64,000 bases of DNA from Trogon surrucura. Lineage: Eukaryota > Chordata > Aves > Trogoniformes > Trogonidae. The translations under genes and the position numbers were made by a program. The notes beneath the pieces are model-generated. The model was not told where the DNA came from. It saw nothing but the letters and a program-made list of their open reading frames with translations, and searched no databases. Location of the stretch: contig CM036617.1 of NCBI GenBank assembly GCA_020746105.1, positions 34,563,898-34,627,897 of the forward strand, given 5' to 3'. This document shows positions 24,651 to 35,239 of the stretch, piece by piece. Every line of letters begins with the position of its first letter. Within the stretch, counting starts at the first letter, position 1.

Positions 24651-24989
24651 TCACTGAGAATGCTGACTCTAAGACCTTACTACCACACTGACCCACAGGT
24701 ACTGGCTTGCCACTCCCAGACTACTCACTAGCAAGCTCAGTTTTGTCCCCATCCCCCTTTGAGTCTAAAGACCTTTCAGTGAGCCCCTCTAGCTCTTGTT
24801 CCAGGATCCTTTTCCCCCTCTGAGATAGGCTTTCCCTATGTGATGCCAGCAGGCCTGGTCTTTTATAGAGCAGCCCGTGGTCAATGAACACGAAGTCCTA
24901 GCAATGACACCAATCTTGGCGTCAGGCATTGCTCTCCTGGCTCTTCCTGTTTATCCCCTCATCTATCCTTGCAACTAGTGGAATAGAAG
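24651..24989. other. Unassigned sequence between LTR and CR1-like relic
   Basis: No similarity recognised. It could include decayed LTR 3' sequence or the body of the neighbouring LINE relic, but I could not show either. Confidence 0.4.
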
Positions 24990-25480
24990 CAAACATTACT
25001 CATGCTCCTGATCCTCTAACCAGTCATCCCAGGGCCCTGAAGTCTTTTTCATTGATGAGGAGGTTTCGTACACTGGAGTGTTGTGGAGTCGAGAAACTTT
25101 TTTTTTTTGTAGAAAACACAGCTCCGTTTTCTTTTTGTCTCTGCCTTTCCTTCTCAAACAGCCTTCATCCATGACCATACTCTGGTCATCCCGCATCAGT
25201 GATTCTGACCATGCCATAGCTCCGCTATCACTCAAGGTCACTGCAGTAATGTACAGCTGTTTGAGAAGTCTGGATGTCCTCTCTTTTATGGCCTCCTCCA
25301 ACATGTACTTCCCCTTTATCTGCATTTCTTCCTCACTTACTTCTGTATTTAGATACCATCTCCTCATGAACCTAGTTTAAAGCTTTCTCCACTTGGTAAC
25401 AAGCCTGTTTACAAAGATATTCTTCCTCTCTTTGTCATGTGAAGTACATCTCCTCTGCTTCTCAGGACTTCTTATCAGGA
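24990..25480 (-). mobile_element. Possible CR1-like ORF1 tail and ORF1-ORF2 junction, decayed
   Basis: On the minus strand, 25377-25455 reads, with one frameshift, DVLHMTKRGRIS then FVNRLVTKWRKL and a stop. This resembles the C-terminus of the CR1/L3-type ORF1 esterase-like protein, where a 'GVHLTxxGxxxFAxRLxxLxxxAL-stop' pattern is usual. Downstream (lower coordinates) a 123-codon minus frame, 24996-25367, follows (LEEAIKERTSRLLKQL, GPWDDWLEDQEHE). I do not recognise this part; it may be the junction region of the same element. The assignment rests on a short motif, so it is tentative. Outer limits are guesses. Confidence 0.4.
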
Positions 25481-25606
25481 CCTTCATCTGAGATCATCCA
25501 GTATCTCCTGTCTGGAAACATGGGCCAAGAGAAGAAGAAACTACACTGGGTAACTGATTGAAGTTGAAATGTTATTCTGTATTTTCACAGGCAGACCTTA
25601 CCATTA

Positions 25607-25926
25607 TCACAGAATCACAGAATGTCAGGGGTTGGAAGGGACCTCAAAAGATCGTCTAGTCCAGCCCCCCTGCCAGAGCAGGATCACGTACAGTAGATCG
25701 CACAGGAATGTGTCCAGGCAGGTTTTGAATGTCTCCAAAGAAGGAGACTCCACACCCTCCCTGGGCAACCTGTGCCAGTGCTCTGTCACTATCACAATGG
25801 AAAAGTTTTTTCTGATGTTTTTGTTGAACCTCTTATGCTCCAACTCGCACCCGTTGTCCCTTGTCCTGTCATTTGGCATCACTGAAAAGAGCCTGTCTCT
25901 GTCTTCCTGACACTTGCCCTTATGAT
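25607..25926 (-). mobile_element. CR1 LINE 3' portion, about 320 bp
   Basis: Tail TCACAGAATCACAGAATGTC and 'GGGGTTGGAAGGGACCTC' at the 3' end. Minus frame 25625-25942 codes for NDRTRDNGCELEHKRFNKNI, RKNFSIVIVTEHWHRLPREG and [17 protein letters not shown], the CR1 ORF2 ending. It belongs to the same young subfamily as the copies at 44148, 47999 and 57612. Confidence 0.93.
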
Positions 25927-27376
25927 AAGGCAGTGAAGTCACCTGAGCACAGTGGCCTTCAGCTGCATCCTTAGTGCATGAATTTCATCAAAGCAAGGAC
26001 TTATGTGGCTTTCAAGGGCTTATGTGAGATGTTCAGAAGTTAATGAACTGAATTAATTTTAAGAAAACTGAAAATAAAGTCTCAAATATAGATAGGGGTA
26101 TGTATAGAAGTATATAGCTGTTAGAGAGAACATTCCTGGGGAGGAAGAAGAGTTAATGAGGCATTTCAGTGTCTTTATATGGAGCCGTATAAATTTCAGC
26201 CACTTAACTTTAGCAGGAATATCCTGGAGTGTTTGAAGTGTGGTGAATAATTTAAAACAAATAAGGTCAATGAAGAAGACCTTGTTTGCCAGTCTAAAAT
26301 GTAAATTCTGAAGACCCTTTAAAATTTTTGTTTATACAGAAAAAAAAAAGTGTAAATGATTAAGTCCTGCATTTTATAAACAACTGGGGTGAGGACAAGT
26401 TCAGTTATCTCAGCACTCTGATCTAGATCGTTCAGCATGTGGTCATCTGTCTTTGTGGTGTGAAAATTTAACTGATTATTTTTTTTCAAACATGCTTGAA
26501 AGTGCATCCAAGAGGGTGTAAGAAGATTGGAAGAGATTTGTTATAATGGTTTCCTCAGAAGCAGTTTGTGTAAAATATGACATCCTTTAAAAACATTGAA
26601 ACTATCCTTTCCTGTTCCAGCATTGCCCTTGGCTTTAGGAATAGGTAAAATTGTTATTGTGACATTTGCATTCTCTACTATTAAATAGGTAAGGTTGTTC
26701 TACAGTTTTACTTCAGGGCTGGTATTTGGCAAATACAGCAGCTCTGGCTAATTGGACTGGAATTCCTTTCTGAAATATTTATTGCCCATGCCCATAGTGT
26801 GCACCTGCAGTAAAATTTGAAGTACATCTAGTGGATACTGCAGTAGACCAAGATATTAAACTCTGAAAATCATAGTAAACGTACATTGTGCAATGTTTGT
26901 TAGATTTGATTCATCAGTCTTTCTTATGCATACCTCTAATAAAATATATCTGAGGGGTAACCGTTACTACTGAGTTAATAACAATGTCTGCCTTAAAATA
27001 TGGGGAGCTAGATTATTTAATCACAGGGGCTTTAGTGAAAGAAGAGAACTGTACCAGCAAGGTATTTGGTTTGGGATCACAGTACTGAATTGTTATGGTC
27101 TCACTTCAGAGTTACTTATGAGTAAGAGAAAAGGATCTGTCACGGGTATAGTTTTGACTAGTACTCATCTCGTTTCTTCTCTCTTTGCAAGAAGGTATAA
27201 GGGAGCTTGATGGAGCCCTACCTGTCTCCTTTGCTGTAACTAATGGTTTCGGAAGTCTATGTTGGGACACCGAGAGGGCATACTGTTTGGAAATGTGGCA
27301 GCTGCTGTGTGTCAGCCACAAATTTTAATGCTTCCAAATTGATGGGAAAAACAAAAAAAAACCCCGATTTGTCAGT
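25927..27376. other. Unique sequence, no gene recognised
   Basis: AT-rich; no repeat or exon recognised. Confidence 0.55.
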
Positions 27377-27621
27377 GGGCACAATCTGGAACATGAGAAG
27401 TTTCATCTAAATGTGAGGAAGAACTTTTTCACTGAGAGGCTGACAGAGCACTGGAACAGGCTGCCCAGAGAGGTTGTGGAGTCTCCTTCTCTGGAGACAT
27501 TCAAGACCTGCCTGGATGCGTTCCTGTGTAATGAGCTCTAGGTGATCTTGCTTTACCTGGAGGGTTGGACTAGACAATCTCTGGAGGTCCCTTCTAATTC
27601 CAACCATTCTGTGGTTCTGTG
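27377..27621 (+). mobile_element. CR1 LINE 3' end, about 245 bp
   Basis: Plus-strand copy: starts in the ORF2 end ([20 protein letters not shown] sense, then [16 protein letters not shown]) and finishes with GGTCCCTTCTAATTCCAACC and the tail ATTCTGTGGTTCTGTG at 27621. One of the few CR1 copies on the plus strand. Confidence 0.93.
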
Positions 27622-28079
27622 ACAAATGTTCCTCTGTGAACTGGCCCTGGGAATTATTGTACGTCATGAGCACATGACTCTGCATCTGATTCAGTCATGA
27701 GTAGCTTGGAATTTTGTTAACCTGTGAGAGCACTCATGGAAAAGACATTCCGAGGTCTCCCAGGCTATCATGGTATCCCAAGCCAGGATCAGTTATATTT
27801 TTGGCAGATCTCTGGTTTGTTCTTAAAAACTTCTGTTCCAGTGTTGCACTATTCTTACTGTTAGAAAATAAAAATCTTCTTTGCTGCAGTTTGAAAACAT
27901 TGCTTATCACCCTGTCTGTTATGGATGTCTTCTACTTTCAGCATCCAGTCTGGTGTATGGCAACTTACAGAGTTCCTTCTTGGTGGGTTTTTCTTTTTTT
28001 TTCATGTAGTAAGCAATCGTCACACTGTCCATGTTTCCTCAGAGGTTACGTTTTCTAGAAATCTGTCTCTGCAGTTGTT
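27622..28079. other. Unique or heavily decayed sequence
   Basis: Nothing certain. It may contain the 3' end of the ancient LINE next to it, but no tail repeat is visible. Confidence 0.4.
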
Positions 28080-28975
28080 CTACATCTCTCCTGGAGTGCG
28101 ATGCCCCAAACTGAATGTAAAACAGCTCTGCTTAGAGATGATTGCTTCACATCTCATTACCTATAATGCCAAAATTCTGTTACGGTGTTTTATATTTATG
28201 ACGTAGTAAGATAGGTATTCTTTACTTGTGGTCGTCTCCTACAGAAATGCAACTGAAAAAGCATTTCATCCTCGTGCATTTGTACAGTTCGTATTTATAC
28301 AGTTCATTATACAGTTAATTATCAAGATATCCAAGTATCTTGCATGGGTTTCCACTAATTGATTCCTGTAGTGTCCTCAACCTGCAGATTGGATCCAGCG
28401 CCAGGTTTTACGCATTTGAGTGTAGGTGCCTACATGTACATTGTATGTTAACTGGGTCACTAAATTCCCAATCTAATCAATGGAACCTGGCCAATTGGAC
28501 ACGTCTTACTGAGGGTCAGCTGAAGAGTCTCGTTAGTGTCCGCAAGCACCAATAACTGTATTGACTTGTCCTCCATTAACTGCAAAAATAATTTGTTTAC
28601 AATCTGGATGTGAATCCCATTCTGTCTCTCCAATTTACTCATATAATTTTGGATTCTACTCCTGCCTTTGAAGATACTTGCAGTCTCTTAGAGCTCAATA
28701 TTGTCTGTGAATTTCATAAACATATCTTCTGTTCCACTGTTGAAGCCATTGACATAAATATTGAATGGCACCGGACCTGAAACGCAACACTGTGGAGCCC
28801 TACATAATACGCTGCTCCTTTGTGATTACAACAATTGTTTTCCGAGTGTTTCTTCAACTAGGCAGCACCCATGTTAGTACTTTAATAATTTATTTAAGCC
28901 TGCTGTTGGAAAATGCTTTGCTGTTTTGTGGTTTTACATCCTCAGAACTATGAACTCTTACTTTACAGTGACATT
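28080..28975 (-). mobile_element. Ancient CR1/L3-like LINE relic (reverse transcriptase part)
   Basis: Very diverged, but still readable on the minus strand. At 28741-28800 the frame gives CRAPQCCVSGPVPFNIYVNG, matching the LINE reverse transcriptase 'GVPQGSVLGPxLFNIFIND' motif. At 28691-28726 it gives MFMKFTDNIEL, matching the 'KFADDTKL' catalytic box, with the FADD aspartates partly changed. The spacing between the two boxes is normal for the family. The rest of the span follows the general CR1 order, but with stops and frameshifts. This is an old insertion and long dead. The boundaries are approximate. Confidence 0.75.
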
Positions 28976-29436
28976 GGAAGAGCCATCCTGTTCCCCTTCT
29001 CCCTTTACTGGCTGCTCTCTGTATTTTGTACATCAAAAGCTGACTTCAGTTTATCCTGATTTTTTGCTGAACAAAATGTCCTGATGTGTTTCTTTCCCAG
29101 CTGCTTCCAGATGTAGGAGTAGTTAAAATACACATTAGTACAGTCCTACACTCTGGAGGACTGGACTTCGCCAGTTGTGTTTGCAGACTCTTTTCTCCCT
29201 AATTTCCTTAGCTTGGTGGTTTGCAATAGATCCTCACCATGGGAATATTCCTATTTTTTTAATCTCTAACTTTATAATCATTACATGGACATTTCCCCAA
29301 GATGTGAATTTCCTTATGGCCTGGAACTACATCAGTTGTATACGTTCTTGATGCACAATGCAGCAACTTTTTCCAAATGCCAATCCTTTTGAAAGAGCAG
29401 CACCTCTTCATATTCATATTTTAGACACAGGGGTTA

Positions 29437-29525
29437 TCCAAGTCTCTGTTACTCCAATTAAATAATAGTTTCTTTAGATACCTGGCTTCTCCAGTTTGTT
29501 TCCGATACTATACTGTGGGCACATA
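29437..29525 (-). pseudogene. Ancient CR1/L3-like endonuclease N-terminus relic
   Basis: On the minus strand this reads SIGNKLEKPG, a stop, then LIGVTETW. This corresponds to the start of the APE-type endonuclease of CR1/L3 LINEs ('SxGNKxEELE...DIIGITETWWD'), which includes a catalytic glutamate in the TETW box. It lies 5' of the reverse transcriptase relic at 28080-28975 in the same orientation, so both probably belong to one element. Only about 0.5 kb separates them where well over 1 kb is expected, so the middle has been deleted or is unrecognisable. Confidence 0.65.
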
Positions 29526-29540
29526 GAACTTTAGTAGACT

Positions 29541-31353
29541 CACACATTGTTCTTTCTTTATGTTCTTCTTAATTAATTTATATCAAGTAGCTTTTAGACC
29601 CTTCTCAAAGTCGTTCCTCTTCATATATGCCCACAGCATTTTGTTATTTCTCTCTGCCCCACACCAATCCTGACTTAAACTATTTTTCTTATAATAGAAA
29701 AGCATCTTATAAAGATTATTTCCTCTTTTTCATGAGAAACTCCACTCCCATCCGTTGGCTTAACACAGTGCTTCCCACTTGCTAGGGAAGCCAAGTTCCT
29801 CAGCATCTTCAAAGTCTAAAATAGAAAAATGTCTCATCAGAAATAGCAAGAGTTAAAAGTTTTGGTTTTTTTTTTAGACCTAGCAAGTTCTTTCACTGTT
29901 GCTGCAGTGGCGGCGCTGACAGTGGTTGTCGTAACAGTGAGTTGGCATACTGTGCTTCTGCTCCTTAGTGCTCCTAAACTGAAACCTGTTTGTGTTGGAG
30001 ATGAAACTTTCCCAGCCACTCTTTGTGTATTGCATAGGACTGGAATGCTGTCTTTCATATTTCGCTGCAAAACTTACTTCTTTGATCTTTCAGTTCCATT
30101 TTGGCACATATAATTTCAGTCAGCACTTGTGACAGCGCAAATAAGAGCCCTGCAACTCTTAACCCAGGCTCCCTTGTGCTCAAACTGGTTTCCTCATCAA
30201 GGGTTTAGAAATCAGCCACGCTTTGATGTGGCAGACTGAGAATTGCATCTCATGTTAGAATTTTATGATACCATGGTTTCACAAATAGAAGATGTGGTGT
30301 TACAGCAAGGGTACTTGATCTCTGAGTATTTATTTTCCATTTGAATAAATTGATTTTGCATCGTTCTGATGAGGTCATGGTGCCAGACTTTAGGTTTGCT
30401 TGATCTTAGGAGAAGTGGGGGTTATGCTAAAGAAATTCCGCTGCACTGAGAGCGTTTGAACCTCATGGTTTTGACAGCTGTGACTTTTGGCTTGCCAGCA
30501 GACATATGGGAAATACCATGGTATATTGTGAAGAGCAGCGAAATAGTTAACAAAGCTGACATTTAGAACAGCTGGGGTTACTTCTCTGATGTTACTGTCT
30601 AAAGAGGGGAGTAGGTCCTTGGGCGTGGACCTCCGTGATGGCGAGGTGGGACCACAGCCAGGCTCAGTGGCATTCAGGCCCTTTGTATAAGGTCAGGTTG
30701 CTTTAGGTGGAGGATGTATTTTGAAAGTTGGATAAAGCAGAAGTGAAATTGTAAACTATAGGCAAATATGTATTCCATGGTCCTTTCTGGACCTGATACC
30801 CAAATAATTTTAAACCACTTTTGTCTCCTTTCTCAGTTGTGTAAATTCCTGCTTTTTAGCTCATTTGTAACACACCAGCTTTTAGCTCCAAAGGCTTCAT
30901 CCCAGTCTTGAGTGTTGGCCATCAGTTGGGAATTCCTGATTGTGAAATAGTGTCATTCTTCTCTTTGAACTGCTTAGTTCACCAGTGCTAGGAAGAGGTA
31001 GGTAAAGTGGGAGCTGTTCACTTTTCATGGCTCAAAGGGCCTGCGTGTGCTTATGACATGTCTAATCAAACAAAATTAGTGGGAGGCTGCACACTGCGGC
31101 TTCAATTCATATTAATAGTAACCTGAAGGATGACTTTCCTGCATGATCTCTGGTGTTCACTGTATTATTTAAAGTCCTAATGTTCTGTCATGTATGATTT
31201 ATGCAATAGAGGTGCTTTTCTATTATATTAGATGCAGAAGGATATTAACAACAGTAAACTGCTGTAAGTTTTTTTTTTTTAGTGATAAAAAGACATATCA
31301 CAAAATATCAGGCTCTGTGAACAACCTTTTTCTAGAAGTTTCCCTGTTTCTGC
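29541..31353. other. Unique sequence, no gene recognised
   Basis: No recognised repeat. Part of 29541-29820 could be further LINE decay. No exon with clear borders. Confidence 0.5.
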
Positions 31354-31760
31354 TCACAGAATCATAGAACCAGAACTATTTAAGACTGGAATAGTTCTCT
31401 GGAGGCCATCTAGTCCAACCTCTGCTCAAAATAGGACTAACCTGATCAAGTTGCTCAGAGTATTGTCCAACTGGATATCTCCAAGGATAGAGAACCCAAC
31501 TTTTGTGGGTACACATTCCACTGTATGACTGCTCTCATGGCAATTTCTCCCCCCCTTATAGTCATTGAAAATGCCCCTTATTATTGTAAATCGTGTTTGT
31601 GGCCTTTTGTGCTATCACTCTGTGCATCTTTGGGGAGCATTTGACTTTGTCTTCTCTGTACTCTCCTGTTAGGTAGCTGTAGACAGTAGTAAAATCTCTC
31701 CTTAGCATTCTCTTCTTAAGGCTGCGAAAAAAAAAAAAGAGTTCTTCAGTCTCAGTTAGT
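31354..31760 (-). mobile_element. Old CR1 LINE 3' portion, about 400 bp
   Basis: Diverged copy with tail TCACAGAATCATAGAACCAG at the 3' end, a 'CTGGAGGCCATCTAGTCCAAC' block, then 'GTTGCTCAGAG' and the ORF2 end up to the 'CTCTCCTTAGCATTCTCTTCTTAAGGCTG' region. Many substitutions relative to the young copies show greater age. The 5' edge lies near an A-rich run. Confidence 0.85.
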
Positions 31761-32744
31761 GTGTAATTTTCTTCAAAAATCAATTTGTTTCTGAGACAAA
31801 GGTATAGTATAATGCAACTTAAAACATTTATTTTAAAAGTGTAACAGAAATCCTCTGTGTAACATACGTACTTTGAGGAACAGCCCTTTGTAAAATAGTT
31901 TGGTTGGGAACTCTAAATGGCTGTGGCATGCATTTGTTTGTTTTTTTTTTTGTAGAGCATCTATGTTGTAGAGCATGTATGTATATTCTAAATAACTAAA
32001 TATAGTTATTTATAACTTTTATGCTATAGTAATTCTTAATCTTTATTTTTGGTAAATAAACATGAAAATAATGCCTAATGAAGATCTGCAGTAATGTTCT
32101 ATATCCATCTGTCCATATAGCTACAACAGCATGACATGAGAGAGAGAAAATAGCCCTGTCCTTGAAGTTTTATCTCACCGAAAGTGTAGCATCACCTGTT
32201 GATAATTTTTTCCTTTTGGTTTGGAGGACACAGTCCTTAATTAAATTCCTCTGAGAGTTAATCAGAGCCAGTGCTACTATTAGGATTAGCAATGAGAAAT
32301 TACTGTGCTCTCCTTGGCAACTCTTGCCCAACTCTGGATCATTTGTTGACAACACAAAACCTGAATTCTGCCTCTGCCACCAGACCTGACGGTGGGCAGG
32401 AGGCTATTCTGCTAGAGCATCATGCAGCTGTGCTAGAAAGGTGAGGAGGCTGCTGGTGCATATGTAAGGAATCTGGAGTGTCTGCTGACCAAACTGAGCT
32501 CCTTTGTCACCCTCTAAGCCTAGTAAATTTGTAGGTTTGTTCCATGTTTCTATCACTGAATGCTGCAAAACTCACATTTTTGAAGAACCCCATAATTGTC
32601 TGTCTCCCTGAGCCTTTGTCTACTTTTGCTGTTTTCCTTTTTCTTGACAATGAACCAAGCTTCTTTACAAATTGCGCCTTTTATAATGCTGCCTAGTTTT
32701 ACTACTTTTACCTGGCTTTACATTCTCCCTCACTTTGATAGCAG

Positions 32745-32774
32745 TGGCAGTGAAGGATCTCGGCGGCTTGCTCG
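32745..32774 (+). other. Candidate microexon (30 or 24 nt), unproven
   Basis: A pyrimidine-rich tract and TAGCAG precede 32745, a second CAG ends at 32750, and a strong donor GTGAGT begins at 32775. Either acceptor gives a length divisible by three. One frame reads GSEGSRRLAR without a stop. The 24 bases before the donor contain several CpGs (TCTCGGCGGCTTGCTCG), which is unusual for this AT-rich, CpG-poor setting. I recognise no protein. Chance pairing of splice-like sites is quite possible. Confidence 0.2.
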
Positions 32775-33049
32775 GTGAGTCCCCCTCTTCACTCTGTGCT
32801 ACAAAGGACAGGCATGTTGGGAGTCGAGCACGGGAAGTACAGTGATGAGTGGAGCAAAGAATTGAGCTGTCGGATGAGAGGGACTTCTGAAGTGGCCTCT
32901 TTGCTTACTGAAGAGCCCTGTCGTGGTGCCCTGCCTGAGAGCAGATGTGGAGTAGGGAGGAGACAAGCTGAAACAACGGTTGCTTATCTCCAAACTCTTC
33001 TCAGTTGCTCTGTTTTTCATGCCTTCAGCCCAGCTCTAAAGCAATAATT

Positions 33050-34330
33050 AACCTGAGCCTTTTAATTTCTCCCAGTTGGCTTTAAATTAACTCTGTTGTC
33101 ATGTTGCGCGAAGTAATCCTTCAGGCATCTGTGTGGTACGCTGCAATTTAAATTGTTTATGAGTGCACGGGTATTTACTGCTTGGTCAGTATTTATTTTA
33201 CTGTTATCATAATTTTCATAATTTTGGAAATTTTCTTGTTTGTGAAGGAGCTGTAATAGTGAGTCTTACTGTCGTGGATACTCTACACACAGAGAATAAA
33301 AAGCAAAATCCCTGGTCAGTTGGTGCTGCAGGGAAGTCCAAAACTTATAAACAGTACTCGTAGCCAGAGGTCCTAATGTGAAATAAGAGGTGGCAAATGA
33401 GTTTGAGGAAATTTCAGACCAAAATCCTGGTTTTAAGAGCTTTGTTATGTGAATAGACTGTTGCTTGTTTAGTTGTGTTGACATGGTACTGTTTGCAGGT
33501 TTTTTGGTACAGACAACTCTTTTGAAGGCAAGATAATTTTTGATTTCTTGTAAATGGCATTTGTAAAATAGTTTGTTATTAGAAAAAATCCAGGAGAAGA
33601 CAGGATCTTTATTTCAGCCAATTAAATGTTTTGCACAGGCTCTCATAAACTTAATCTTGGCATTAAAGATCTGGGGCAAGTGGGTTTGGGGGTTTATTTG
33701 TGCTCTTATTTAATGGCGAGTCCAAAGCTGCTATTTTATTAGTGTTGTGCAGTAATATGGTGCATAACTATAGAGCCTACTAAACACTTTGTAAAGCCTT
33801 CAGCAAAACTTTCTTCAAACATTCCGCTGTGCTTTTATAAGTTATAACCCTTTGGAAATTGGCTTATTATCAGTTTCCCATCGAACTAAAGTGTTCCAGG
33901 AGAGTGGAGGATGACCTAATGTGCTCCAGATCAAAAGCATCAGTGAAACTTGATGATTATCCTTGTTTTGATACTGTATATGTTAACAATGGATTCTTGT
34001 TGAAACACATGTACCTAAGACGTTAAGGTTGCTGCTTGCATCAAGGTAATAATAATAATTTTAAAAGTGAAGCTGTAACCTTCTTATTTATTTGTGAATT
34101 GAGTGGCAGAAACTCCAACACAGGACAAGATAATACGGATATGCGGACTTTAAATATTCAGAACATGAACTTGCTTCTTTGCATTTGTGAAATGATGGTA
34201 TGAAAATCGAGTAGCGTACAAAAACTAATCTAGCAGTGTGCCAAAGTAATTAAAGCAAAGTAAATAATCTCCAGTGTTCTTATTCCCCACAGAAATTGTT
34301 TAATATCTTATCTTTCTAAACTAGTTTTCT
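33050..34330. promoter_or_regulatory. Candidate conserved non-coding region, weak
   Basis: Free of recognised repeats and rich in homeodomain, HMG and octamer-like words (CAGCCAATTAAATG, AAAGTAATTAAAGCAAAGTAA, TGCATTTGTGAAATG). The texture resembles vertebrate developmental enhancers. No functional claim can be made without alignments. Confidence 0.2.
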
Positions 34331-35055
34331 GCTAATTCATGATGTCTTTGTAAGACTCATTATTCAGCCAGTGCTGTTGTTGTGGGAATATCTCCCTTCC
34401 TGTCCTGAGGGGCATGTATCGGGTACTGTCCACATTCCAAAAAAAAAAAAAAACCACAAAGGTGTTTCTTTCATACAGTGGAAATGCCGAGCATGAACCT
34501 AACAGCTGTAATTCTCTCTGGTTGTTTACTGTTTACTTAGCAGAAAGACTGATTGCCTCCGGTGTATGTGGTATATGACACTGTCTAACATTGTCTTGGG
34601 GCTGTGGGACATTTTGTTGCTGGAAACTAGGAACCTGATGCTGATCTTGTTTTGTTACAGATTAGAGGTAGCTCTGTTGAAGTAGGTGAAGCGTTAAGAC
34701 TGTTGTGAGGCAGATCAGGTTATCTGGCTTTGAAGTGTCTCTGAATATTAGAAGCTGATGATGACCTGTGGCTTTTAAAGTCCTCGGTTACTGCAGAGAA
34801 GAGGAAGGAGAGATGGAGTAGGACGTGAATTATATAATCTTATGTAGGAGAGTATATTTCCTTATATATCTGTATATGCCAAAACATAGTTTTAACTGAG
34901 TAAAATATGTAAAAGTACAAGTTGGTGCTTTGATGCAATGGTACGACCTGAAGCTTTATTTTCCTTTTTGGTGCTGATTAGAAGAATACACTGTTTTGTG
35001 TAGACAAGGTAAATGACACAATATAACAAGAACAGATGCTAGGCAATTAACATCC

Positions 35056-35084
35056 TTTTTTTTTGACCAAAAAAAAAAAAAAAA
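35056..35084. repeat. T9-GACC-A16 hairpin-prone tract
   Basis: A T run, four bases, then an A run, flanked by CC and GG; it can fold back on itself. Likely a fragile or slippage-prone low-complexity site. Confidence 0.7.
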
Positions 35085-35239
35085 GGATTTGGCTATTTCT
35101 AAACAAAAGATCCTTCAGAGACTGCCATCACAGTCTTTCAGTCTGGGCTTTCTGTCTATGCTACAGCTGCTGTCAGAGGATCGTGACCATGGCAGTTGGT
35201 GGAGAATTTCCATTTCTCCACCCTTTTAATTCCATGCCC

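Larger units (their letters stand above)
31761..35239. other. Repeat-free sequence with candidate microexon and conserved element
   Basis: About 3.5 kb without recognised transposons, which is notable in this window. It holds the splice-bounded 24/30-nt candidate (32745-32774), an ATTA-rich stretch (33050-34330) and a T/A hairpin (35056-35084). Confidence 0.55.

Noticed and set aside
24393-24731. 112-codon plus frame rich in Gly and Pro
   Set aside because: Covers the truncated LTR; the repeated PLQPMD text follows from LTR sequence also seen in the other copy.
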